Positions 57,341-64,000 of a stretch of DNA of 64,000 nucleotides are shown piece by piece. Location of the stretch: the NCBI RefSeq assembly GCF_003063505.1, contig NZ_NERW01000003.1, positions 310,001 through 374,000 of the forward strand, read 5' to 3'. This DNA is from Limnohabitans sp. T6-20. GTDB lineage: Bacteria > Pseudomonadota > Gammaproteobacteria > Burkholderiales > Burkholderiaceae_C. Position numbers and translations under genes: made by a program. The stretch's first letter is position 1, and each line of letters opens with the position of its first letter. A model generated the notes under the pieces. It had not been told where the DNA came from and made no database searches. It saw only the letters and a list, made by a program, of their open reading frames with translations.

Positions 57341-57436
57341 GAGGGCCTTTCATGAACAGCGCCCCACCCAGAGCGCGACGAGCCACTATAGCCAGCGTGA
57401 CACCCCAGTGCTGCCGCGCACGCTACAGTGAACCGC

Positions 57437-58114
57437 ATGACCGACCTGCCCTCCCCCGCCACGCTGGCCGCCACGGCCTTGATCGACAGCGACCACCCGG
57501 ACGTGATCGCTTTGGCGCGCCAGCACGCGCAAGGCGCCACCGACCGCGAACGCGCGGTGTCGCTGTACCTGGCGGTGCGCGACCAGTTTCGTTATGACCC
57601 GTACCGCATCGAGCTGTCCACCGAGGGCATGCGCGCCAGCTCGGTGATTGCCCAGGGCTCGGGTTGGTGTGTGCCCAAAGCGGCCTTGATGGCGGCGGCT
57701 TGCCGCGCCGCCGGACTGCACGCCCGGCTGGGTTACGCCGATGTGCGCAACCACCTGAGCACCGAGCGTTTGCGCCAGACCATGCAGACCGATGTGTTCA
57801 TCTGGCACGGCTATGCCGAAATCTGGCTGGACGGTCAATGGGTCAAGGCCACACCCGCCTTCAACATCGAGCTGTGCGACAAGTTCGGCCTGTTGCCGCT
57901 GGAGTTTGACGGGCGAAACGATTCGATTTACCACCCGTTTGACAAAGCAGGAAACCGGCACATGGAGTACGTGAAGCAGCGCGGCACCTTTGACGACATG
58001 CCGCTGAACCAAATCGTGCACGATTTCAAAACCGTCTACCGCAGCTGGATGGCCGAGCACGACCACCTGCGAAACGCCAGTTTCCAGCAAGACGTGGAAC
58101 GGGAAACCCGCTGA
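57437..58114 (+). CDS. Transglutaminase-like cysteine protease-fold protein
   Basis: 225 residues from the ATG at 57437; a GTG three codons earlier (57428) is possible. RDQFRYDPYRIE begins the domain; the catalytic Cys lies in GSGWCVPKAAL, the His in WHGYAEIWLDGQW and the Asp-type position in VKATPAFN. Such proteins hydrolyse or transfer peptide amides; no partner is known. It begins just after the divergent MBL gene. Confidence 0.88.
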   Translation: MTDLPSPATLAATALIDSDHPDVIALARQHAQGATDRERAVSLYLAVRDQFRYDPYRIELSTEGMRASSVIAQGSGWCVPKAALMAAACRAAGLHARLGYADVRNHLSTERLRQTMQTDVFIWHGYAEIWLDGQWVKATPAFNIELCDKFGLLPLEFDGRNDSIYHPFDKAGNRHMEYVKQRGTFDDMPLNQIVHDFKTVYRSWMAEHDHLRNASFQQDVERETR

Positions 58115-58180
58115 GGTCCAACCGTTTTCCCTCGTACAAAGGGTTAAACCACATTTGCCAATACAAATAATGGATATGAT

Positions 58181-58201
58181 TTTGATGAATTACTCATCAA
58201 A
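58181..58201 (+). promoter_or_regulatory. Inverted repeat just upstream of the small secreted peptide gene
   Basis: TTTGATGA-ATTAC-TCATCAAA is an 8-bp perfect inverted repeat ending 6 bp before the ATG at 58208. It could be an operator or an RNA hairpin occupying the ribosome-binding region; no clear Shine-Dalgarno sequence is present. Confidence 0.45.
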
Positions 58202-58207
58202 GTCATC

Positions 58208-58372
58208 ATGCCTAAACTATTTGCAATTTTCACTTTGGCTTTGTTGTGCTCCGCTGCTGATGCACAAAACACCAGCTGCTCGGCTGAGGCCTGTGAGGAA
58301 AAATGGGCAGGCGCTGCCACAAACAGCAACCTCAAAAATTGCGTCAAAGACGCCGTGGGTGAAGCCATTTGA
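58208..58372 (+). CDS. 54-residue secreted peptide, coupled to the thermonuclease gene
   Basis: MPKLFAIFTLALLCSAADAQ is a plain signal peptide with cleavage after ADA. The mature ~35 residues contain three cysteines (NTSCSAEACEEKW ... NLKNCVKD). The stop TGA overlaps the ATG of the nuclease (TGATG). The gene is too short for routine calling but has the composition of a real exported peptide. Function unknown; perhaps an inhibitor or partner of the nuclease, which is conjecture. Confidence 0.6.
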   Translation: MPKLFAIFTLALLCSAADAQNTSCSAEACEEKWAGAATNSNLKNCVKDAVGEAI

Positions 58373-58950
58373 TGGGGCCATGGCACAACCTGCCACTGCT
58401 TCGACCAACACTGGGCATCGCTTGGCTGGCACTGGGGATTTTTTCGCAGGCTTGGGCCGATCAGCTGCAAGGCCGTGTGGTCAAAGTGGCCGACGGGGAC
58501 ACCGTCACAGTGCTGGATGGCCAGCGCCAACAGCACGTGATTCGGCTAGGCGGCATTGATGCGCCCGAAAAAACCCAGCCTTATGGACAAAAGTCAAAGG
58601 CCCACTTGTCACAGGCGGTGTTTGACCAAGCCGTGACCGTGGAATTTGACAAACGCGATCGCTATGGCCGCATCGTTGGCAAAATTCTTATCGGCGAGAA
58701 AGACATCAACTTGCAACAAGTGCAAGCGGGTTGGGCTTGGCATTACAAACAGTACCAGCGCGAACAGCGCCCTGAAGACCGCGTCATTTATGAAGAAGCT
58801 GAGCGCCAAGCGCGTCAAACACACGGGGGTCTGTGGCAAGGACAAGGCCCCACCCGCCCGGAGCCACCGTGGGAATACCGCGCACGCCTGAAGTCAGAAC
58901 GGCAGACGGTACAAACCAGCACACCCCAGCTTGCCAGCAGCGCTCAATAG
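58372..58950 (+). CDS. Secreted thermonuclease-family (SNase) nuclease
   Basis: 192 residues. Signal peptide to about residue 30 (IFSQAWA), then an SNase domain: KVADGDTVTVLDG with the metal Asp, IRLGGIDAPEKTQPYG with the catalytic Arg and Asp, and FDKRDRYGRIVGKI with the second Arg. VQAGWAWHYKQY ends the core. It degrades DNA/RNA outside the cytoplasm with Ca2+. The ATG at 58372 overlaps the small peptide's stop; a TTG one codon upstream is less likely. Confidence 0.92.
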   Translation: MGPWHNLPLLRPTLGIAWLALGIFSQAWADQLQGRVVKVADGDTVTVLDGQRQQHVIRLGGIDAPEKTQPYGQKSKAHLSQAVFDQAVTVEFDKRDRYGRIVGKILIGEKDINLQQVQAGWAWHYKQYQREQRPEDRVIYEEAERQARQTHGGLWQGQGPTRPEPPWEYRARLKSERQTVQTSTPQLASSAQ

Positions 58951-58990
58951 CCGCCCTACAGCGCGTCACTGCATCACAGCGCCCCCAAGA

Positions 58991-60265
58991 TCAGCCGGGG
59001 CGAACCATCTTGCAGCTGCTGGGCAGACGGGCCTGCTCAGCCTTGATCTGCCGCACCACCTTGAAGCCATAGCCTGAGCCTTCGACATCAAAGGGCACGC
59101 CGGGTTCACCTTGGCGCTGCATCACGCCCACCACCAGCGGCTGCTGAAACTGGTGGTCTTCGGCGCGCATGAAACCGGTCTGTCCGGCCATGCTGACGCG
59201 GGCTTTTTCAAGGGCCAGCGCCACGGCCACCGGTTCGGTGCTGCCCGCTTTTTCGACCGCCTGCGCCAGCGCCTCCACCATCAGCTGCATGCGCACGTGC
59301 ACATAGTCTTCGGAAGGTTTGGCAAAGCGCTGGCGGAAGGACTGGTAAAACGCCTCGCTGGCCTTGCCCGGCACATTGGGTAGCCAGTCGGCCACCGCGA
59401 TCACGCGGTCTACGCCCGCATCGCCCAGTGCAGCAGGTGCGCCCAAGGCGTTGCCATAAAAGGTGAAGAACTTGCCTTCGTAACCCGCTTCTCTCGCGGC
59501 CTTGACCAGGAGCGTCAGATCATTGCCCCAGTTACCCGTGATGACCGCTTGCGCGCCACTGGCCTTGATCTTGGCAGCGTAGGGCAAAAAGTCTTTCACC
59601 CGACCCATGGGGTGTAGCTCGTCACCCACCACCTTCACATCGGGACGCTTGTCGGCCAGCTGGCGTTTGGCTTCGCGCAGCACGGCCTGGCCAAAGCTGT
59701 AGTCCTGGCCAATCAGGTAAACCGACTTGAGTTTTTTGTCGCTCTGCAAGACCTGCATCAAAGCCGTCATGCGCATGTCGGCGTGCGCGTCAAAACGGAA
59801 GTGCCAGAAGCTGCACTTTTCGTTGGTCAGCGCCGGGTCGACCGCTGAATAATTCAAGAACAGCACGCGCTTGGCCGGCTCGCGTTCATTGTGTTTGTTG
59901 ATGGCATCGATCAAGGCGGCGGCATTGGCCGACGAGTTGCCTTGCAAGACCACCTGCGCACCATCGTCGACGGCCGATTTGAGGGCCGACAAAGCCTCTT
60001 CGCTTTGGCCTTTGCTGTCGTAGCGCTCCAGCACCATGGGGCGCATGCCCTGCGCGGTCTTGACCCCACCACGCGCATTGACGCGCTCCACCGCCCAGGC
60101 GATGTTGCGCACCACCGCCTCGCCCGTGTTGCCAAATGGGCCGCTCAGGCCCTCGATGAGGGCCAGCTTGATGGGGGCTGGCGATTGCGCCCAAGCAGGT
60201 GCAAAGCACAAGGCTGCAGCCAGAGAAACCAGCGCACGGCGGGAAGACATAAAGGACAAAAGCAT
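58991..60265 (-). CDS. Branched-chain amino-acid-type ABC substrate-binding protein
   Basis: 424 residues (419 if started at the ATG at 60250). Signal peptide ends ALCFAPAWAQ. IKLALIEGLSGPFGNTGEAVVRNIAWAVERVNARGG is the type I periplasmic fold start, and SVYLIGQDYSFGQ and ITGNWGNDLTLLVKAA follow the LivJ/LivK family. It likely binds an amino acid, amide or aromatic acid; no permease or ATPase genes are adjacent, so it is an orphan here. Confidence 0.9.
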   Translation of the reverse strand: MLLSFMSSRRALVSLAAALCFAPAWAQSPAPIKLALIEGLSGPFGNTGEAVVRNIAWAVERVNARGGVKTAQGMRPMVLERYDSKGQSEEALSALKSAVDDGAQVVLQGNSSANAAALIDAINKHNEREPAKRVLFLNYSAVDPALTNEKCSFWHFRFDAHADMRMTALMQVLQSDKKLKSVYLIGQDYSFGQAVLREAKRQLADKRPDVKVVGDELHPMGRVKDFLPYAAKIKASGAQAVITGNWGNDLTLLVKAAREAGYEGKFFTFYGNALGAPAALGDAGVDRVIAVADWLPNVPGKASEAFYQSFRQRFAKPSEDYVHVRMQLMVEALAQAVEKAGSTEPVAVALALEKARVSMAGQTGFMRAEDHQFQQPLVVGVMQRQGEPGVPFDVEGSGYGFKVVRQIKAEQARLPSSCKMVRPG

Positions 60266-60596
60266 ATGAAAAACAGAACCCGCTCAAAGCGAGTTGAGAC
60301 CAGAAAGGCGCGAAGTGTAACTGTCTGAAGGATGAGCGACCGTCAGAGGTATTTCCCGCCAGATGTGGGCCCTGTGAAAGGAGCTCCCTCTGAGAGGTAT
60401 TTCCGTGGGGGTGTTCCCTGTGGAGAGGCAGCCCCTGCGGAGAGGCTGCCACTGTGGGAGGCCGCCCCTGCGGCCGAATGCCTGCTTGCCCTTTGCCCTT
60501 GAATGAACGTTGTGGTCAGCACACCTTCGCGAGCAGGGGCTCTCTCCCACAAGGACAGCTCAGCGAACGCGCACGCAGACGCAGACGCACGGTGGC
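60266..60596. other. 331-bp intergenic region between ABC binding-protein start and tsaD stop
   Basis: It holds the promoter of the binding-protein gene (minus strand) and the repeat cluster 60418-60551. A sequence AGAGGTATTTCC occurs twice (60346 and 60393), about 48 bp apart. No gene recognised. Confidence 0.55.
60418..60551. repeat. REPIN-like cluster between the ABC binding-protein gene and tsaD
   Basis: 60453-60551 is an inverted pair: GTGGGA-GGCCGC-ccct-GCGGCC-GAATG at left, and read on the minus strand GTGGGA-GAGAGC-ccct-GCTCGC-GAA at right. 60418-60450 is a degraded unit (GTGGAGAGGCAGCCCCTGCGG). It is the same family as 4696-4769. Confidence 0.8.
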
Positions 60597-61640
60597 TTAA
60601 ACCAGTTCGTGCAAAGGCCAGCGCGGTTTCACATCGAAGCTGTAACGCGCCTCGGCCGTCTGCGCGCCCGACTGCAAACGCATGGCAGCCGCCATGGCGA
60701 TCATGGCGCCGTTGTCGGTGCACAGGTGCAGCTCGGGGTAATGCACACGCACTTGGGCTTTGGCGCAGGCGGCATTCAGCTGAGCCCTCAACTCGCGGTT
60801 GGCCCCCACGCCTCCGGCCACCACCAAACGCTTCATGCCCGTAGCCTTGAGCGCATTCATGGATTTTTTGAGCAGCACTTCCACAATCGCGGCCTGCGTC
60901 GATGCGGCCAAGTCGGCCCGCTCGGGCGCGCCTTCGGTGTGGGCGGCGGGGCCGATCTTCTGGCTTTGGGTCAGCACGGCTGTCTTGAGGCCCGCGAAAG
61001 AAAAATCAAAGTCACCGCTGTGCAGCAAGGGGCGGGGCAACTTGTAAGCCGCAGGATTGCCCTGCTCGGCCAGGCGCGAGAGGCCTGGGCCACCCGGGTA
61101 AGGCAGTCCCATCAGCTTGGCCGACTTGTCAAAGGCTTCGCCTGCGGCGTCGTCAATCGTTTCACCCAGCAGTTCGTAGCGACCCACGCCGTCCACCCGC
61201 ATCAGCTGGGTGTGCCCACCCGACACCAGCAAGGCAATGAAGGGGAACTCGGGCGGGTCGGCACTCAAAAACGGTGAAAGCAAATGGCCTTCGAGGTGGT
61301 GCACGCCCAGCACGGGCTTGCCCAAAGACGCGGCCAGCGCGCAGGCCACGCCCGAGCCCACCAGCAAGGCCCCAGCCAAGCCGGGGCCACGCGTGTAGGC
61401 CACCACGTCGATGTCACTCAATGTGGCCCCGGCCTCAGCCAGCACTTGGCGCGTGAGGGGCAACACCCGGCGGATGTGGTCGCGGCTGGCCAGCTCGGGC
61501 ACGACGCCACCATAGGCTTGGTGCATCTCGATCTGGCTGTACAAAGCGTGCGAGAGCAGGCGCGGCAAAGCCTCACCCGTGGTCTCCACCAGCGCCACGC
61601 CCGTTTCATCACAAGAAGATTCGATACCCAAAATTCGCAT
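60597..61640 (-). CDS. tsaD: tRNA N6-adenosine threonylcarbamoyltransferase TsaD
   Basis: 347 residues. TsaD with TsaB/TsaE forms t6A37 on ANN-decoding tRNAs. The metal-binding [10 protein letters not shown] (His at ~115 and 119) and [22 protein letters not shown] and [12 protein letters not shown] are ASKHA/TsaD signatures. The N-terminus [17 protein letters not shown] at 61640 fixes the start; an upstream in-frame extension to 61784 overlaps a repeat and is not used. Confidence 0.97.
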   Translation of the reverse strand: MRILGIESSCDETGVALVETTGEALPRLLSHALYSQIEMHQAYGGVVPELASRDHIRRVLPLTRQVLAEAGATLSDIDVVAYTRGPGLAGALLVGSGVACALAASLGKPVLGVHHLEGHLLSPFLSADPPEFPFIALLVSGGHTQLMRVDGVGRYELLGETIDDAAGEAFDKSAKLMGLPYPGGPGLSRLAEQGNPAAYKLPRPLLHSGDFDFSFAGLKTAVLTQSQKIGPAAHTEGAPERADLAASTQAAIVEVLLKKSMNALKATGMKRLVVAGGVGANRELRAQLNAACAKAQVRVHYPELHLCTDNGAMIAMAAAMRLQSGAQTAEARYSFDVKPRWPLHELV

Positions 61641-61695
61641 AACAGGTAGTTTAAGCGGGGCATGGGCCATTGCTGGGGGCTTGGCGATAATCCAT

Positions 61696-61783
61696 TGTAG
61701 GAGCGACGCCCTCGTCGCGAATGGTTTTTTGAGCCTTTCGCAACGCACGAGGAAGCTTTCGCGACGAGGGCGTCGCTCCCACA
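61696..61783. repeat. REPIN-like element, third stem variant (88 bp), between tsaD and the ModA-like gene
   Basis: The left unit is GTAGGA-GCGACG-ccct-CGTCGC-GAATG; the right unit, on the minus strand, is GTGGGA-GCGACG-ccct-CGTCGC-GAAA. The middle (GGTTTTTTGAGCC...) is unrelated. The stem differs from other copies but pairs perfectly. Confidence 0.85.
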
Positions 61784-61811
61784 TCAGCCCGACCTATCTC
61801 AAAGCCCCGAC

Positions 61812-62501
61812 ATGACCACACTCCGACTGATTTCATCCATGGCCACCAAGCCGCTGCTGGCCGATCTGGTGGCTCTGTACCAAGCGCAGACCCCTCACTT
61901 TCAAGTGCAGGTCGAGTCGGTCGGCGGCGTCGATGCGGCCAAGCGCGTGCAGGCAGGCGAAGCCTTTGACGGCGTGGTTTTGGCCAGCGACGCCATCGAC
62001 AAACTGATCGGCAGCGGCCATGTGCTGACGGGCAGCCGCGCCGACCTGGTGCGCTCGGGTGTGGCGGTGGCCGTGCCTGAGGGCCAGCCCGTGCCCGACA
62101 TCTCGACCGAAGCCGCGCTCAAAGCCGCTGTTCTGGCCGCGCCCACGCTGGGCTATTCCACCGGCCCGAGCGGCGTGCAACTGGCCAAGCAATTCGAAGC
62201 CTGGGGCATCGCGCACGAAATCGCCCCGCGCATCGTGCAGGCCAAGCCGGGCGTGCCCGTGGGCTCCTTGGTGGCGCTGGGCGAAGTGGCGCTGGGTTTT
62301 CAGCAACTGAGCGAAATGCTGGGTGTGCAGGGCATCACCATCGTGGGCGGCCTGCCCCCGGCGGTGGAGATCATCACCACGTTTTCAGGTTCAGTGGCTG
62401 CCACCAGCAGCCAAGCCGATGCGATGCGTACGCTGCTGGCCTTCTGGCAGTCGCCAGCCTGCGACCTACTCAAGCGCCAGCACGGTATGGCACCAGCCTG
62501 A
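61812..62501 (+). CDS. ModA-like extracellular/periplasmic-type solute-binding protein without signal peptide
   Basis: 229 residues of the type II periplasmic fold. LRLISSMATKPLLADLVALY, VDAAKRVQAGEAFDGVVLAS and GYSTGPSGVQLAKQF follow ModA order. The first residues lack a hydrophobic signal, so the protein may be cytosolic or not exported by Sec, which is unusual. It is possibly a diverged ModA-like sensor. It precedes ybiB by about 50 bp. Confidence 0.78.
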   Translation: MTTLRLISSMATKPLLADLVALYQAQTPHFQVQVESVGGVDAAKRVQAGEAFDGVVLASDAIDKLIGSGHVLTGSRADLVRSGVAVAVPEGQPVPDISTEAALKAAVLAAPTLGYSTGPSGVQLAKQFEAWGIAHEIAPRIVQAKPGVPVGSLVALGEVALGFQQLSEMLGVQGITIVGGLPPAVEIITTFSGSVAATSSQADAMRTLLAFWQSPACDLLKRQHGMAPA

Positions 62502-62553
62502 ACGCCATACCCATATAACCAGCGGTTATCTGGTTTCCAGCACAATCTCGCGC

Positions 62554-63453
62554 ATGGGAATCAGCCACTACATCAAGGACATCGGGCGCGGCAAAGACGG
62601 GGCGCGTGCGCTCAGCCGCGAGCAAGCTGCCGACCTGATGGGCCAGGTTCTGGACCAGCAAGTGAGCGATCTGGAGCTTGGCGCGTTTTGCATCGCCATG
62701 CGCATCAAGGGCGAAACGCCCGAAGAGATGGCGGGTTTTCTGGACGCCACCCATGCCCGGCTGAACAAGGTCCGCATTGGCCAGACACCGACCGTGGTGC
62801 TGCCCAGCTACAACGGGGCCCGCAAGCTGCCGGTGCTCACGCCACTCTTGGCCCTGCTGCTGGCACGCGAGGGCGTGGCTGTGGTCGTGCACGGCGCGGC
62901 CACCGAAGACAAACGCGTGAGCAGCCAAGCGGTGTTCGCGCATCTGGGCGTAACCCCTGTGGATCGTGTGGGCCCTGCTGAGGCCGGACAAGTGCAGTTC
63001 ATCCCCACCGGCGTTTTGAACGCTGGACTGGACCGCCTGCTGGCCGTGCGCCGCGTGGTCGGTCTGCGCAACCCCGGGCACAGCCTGGTGAAACTGATGA
63101 AACCCTGTGATGGCCCCGCACTGGTGGTCAGCAGCTACACCCACCCCGAATATTTGCTGTCGATGTCGGCCACCTTTGCCCTGACGGGCCAGCATGCCCT
63201 GCTGCTGCGCGGCACCGAAGGCGAGCCCGTGGCCGATGCCCGCCGCACCCCGGCCATGGATGTTTTCAAAAATGGCCAGACGGTGCGCGTGCAAAACCAA
63301 CAAGAAGGCTCACTCGTGCAAGTGCCCGAACTGCCCACGACCGACGCTGCGGCCACCGCCCTTTACACCGAACATGTGCTGCAAGGCCTTTTGCCGGTGC
63401 CGGGGGCCATTGCCTTGCAAGTTCAACACATCCTGCGCGAGGTGAGCCCATGA
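62554..63453 (+). CDS. ybiB: YbiB (TrpD2 family) DNA-binding protein
   Basis: 299 residues with the anthranilate phosphoribosyltransferase-like fold of YbiB/TrpD2. IKDIGRGKDGARALSREQAADLM is the N-terminal helical domain, GAFCIAMRIKGETPEEMAGF the next, and GLRNPGHSLVKLMKP the glycosyltransferase-like region. E. coli YbiB binds DNA without sequence specificity and is SOS-linked. The ATG at 62554 gives the usual start MGISHYIKD; it overlaps nothing upstream. Its stop overlaps the cobA ATG (ATGA). Confidence 0.9.
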   Translation: MGISHYIKDIGRGKDGARALSREQAADLMGQVLDQQVSDLELGAFCIAMRIKGETPEEMAGFLDATHARLNKVRIGQTPTVVLPSYNGARKLPVLTPLLALLLAREGVAVVVHGAATEDKRVSSQAVFAHLGVTPVDRVGPAEAGQVQFIPTGVLNAGLDRLLAVRRVVGLRNPGHSLVKLMKPCDGPALVVSSYTHPEYLLSMSATFALTGQHALLLRGTEGEPVADARRTPAMDVFKNGQTVRVQNQQEGSLVQVPELPTTDAAATALYTEHVLQGLLPVPGAIALQVQHILREVSP

Positions 63454-64000
63454 ACCATGTCCTGCCCCCCTGTGGGAGCGAGCCCCTGCTCGCGAATGGA
63501 TGCGCTGACACGGCAAGCTTTCGGCCGCTGGGGCAGCCTCCCACAGAACACAAAAGCACTTCAAGCCCCATCCCCCGTGGGAGCGAGCCCCTGCTCGCGA
63601 ATGACCGCACAGCAACAGCACTTCATCAAGGCCGCTGCACGCTGGTGGGCGCAGGCCCCGGCGACCCGGAGCTGCTCACGCTCAAAGCCGTGAAAGCCAT
63701 TGCCAGCGCCACCGTGCTGCTGGTGGACGACTTGGTCAACGACGCGGTGCTCGAACACGCCTCGCCCAGCGCCCGCATCGTGAATGTGGGCAAGCGCGGC
63801 GGCTGCAAGAGCACGCCTCAGGCCTTCATCGACAAGCTGATGATCACCGCCGTGCAAGAAGGTGAGCATGTGGTGCGCCTCAAAGGCGGCGACCCCTTCA
63901 TCTTTGGCCGGGGCGGCGAAGAAGTCGAACACCTGCGCGCAGCGGGCATTGACGTCGAGGTGGTCAACGGCATCACCTCGGGCCTGGCGGGCATGAGCAG
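63450..64000 (+). CDS. cobA: Uroporphyrinogen-III C-methyltransferase CobA, 5' part (3' end outside window)
   Basis: 183 residues are visible. The catalytic domain begins at TLVGAGPGDPELLTLKA (from 63639), with VRLKGGDPFIFGRGGEE and VNGITSG following. It methylates uroporphyrinogen III for siroheme. The frame is open from the ATG at 63450, which overlaps the ybiB stop, through two palindromic repeat copies (63471-63545, 63576-63603) read as GSEPLLAN both times. So the first ~62 residues are repeat-derived, unless initiation is internal; no ATG occurs in this frame between them. Confidence 0.9.
   Translation, partial: MNHVLPPCGSEPLLANGCADTASFRPLGQPPTEHKSTSSPIPRGSEPLLANDRTATALHQGRCTLVGAGPGDPELLTLKAVKAIASATVLLVDDLVNDAVLEHASPSARIVNVGKRGGCKSTPQAFIDKLMITAVQEGEHVVRLKGGDPFIFGRGGEEVEHLRAAGIDVEVVNGITSGLAGMS
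63471..63545. repeat. REPIN-like element at the 5' end of cobA
   Basis: Left unit GTGGGA-GCGAGC-ccct-GCTCGC-GAATG; right unit on the minus strand GTGGGA-GGCTGC-ccca-GCGGCC-GAAA. Ends TGTGGGAG / CTCCCACA. It lies in the cobA frame just after its ATG. Confidence 0.88.
63576..63603 (+). repeat. Single REP-like unit before the cobA catalytic domain
   Basis: GTGGGA-GCGAGC-ccct-GCTCGC-GAATG, identical to the left unit at 63472. It gives a second in-frame GSEPLLAN in the CobA leader, 35 residues after the first. Confidence 0.88.

Overview
The window comes from a GC-rich betaproteobacterium, most likely Burkholderiales, family Comamonadaceae (Limnohabitans/Rhodoferax-like). This is inferred from gene content and order: mutL–Bcr/CflA transporter–miaA; a 14-gene nuo operon with separate nuoC and nuoD followed by DUF2818, Nudix and DUF1178 genes; recC-recB-recD; a Bug-type binding protein; and a ccccgag…gggc intergenic hairpin typical of the family. 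No sequence search was run. The DNA looks chromosomal. I see no insertion sequence, prophage or CRISPR array.

Layout. 0-3 kb: the end of mutL, a drug exporter and miaA in an overlapping chain. 3-6 kb (minus strand): a LysM/glucosaminidase protein, arfB, DUF1178, Nudix and DUF2818 genes. 6-20.7 kb: complete respiratory complex I, nuoA to nuoN, minus strand. 20.7-25.8 kb: tRNA-Leu(GAG), secG, tpiA, a quinone oxidoreductase, pnp and rpsO. 26-37 kb: an aminotransferase, a small secreted protein and recC-recB-recD. 37-50 kb: accessory metabolism, with a secreted repeat protein (beta-flower type), flavin reductase, SDR and cyclase genes, a TAXI-type TRAP transporter, a D-amino-acid dehydrogenase, and a Bug/BKACE/hydroxyacyl-dehydrogenase cluster with a divergent LysR gene. 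50-58 kb: a Stealth phosphotransferase, then SOS genes. umuC and umuD-cho stand about 3 kb apart, each behind its own perfect LexA box. 58-64 kb: a 54-residue secreted peptide coupled to a thermonuclease, a branched-chain amino-acid-type binding protein, tsaD, a ModA-like protein, ybiB and the start of cobA.

The most unusual signal is a dispersed family of short palindromic repeats (REP/REPIN-like). Its unit is GTGGGA, a 6-bp stem, loop ccct or a close variant, the matching stem arm, then GAA(TG). At least four stem variants occur, and most keep pairing through compensatory changes. Units often come as inverted pairs about 75-100 bp long. The main unit has no stop codon in any of the six frames, and copies lie in frame inside mutL, recD, recC and the 5' end of cobA, besides intergenic copies. 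Other points of interest are the split umu genes, a possible LexA-controlled small RNA divergent from umuD, a palindrome over the start codon of the LysR gene, a triple hairpin between TRAP genes, and a six-unit repeat protein.
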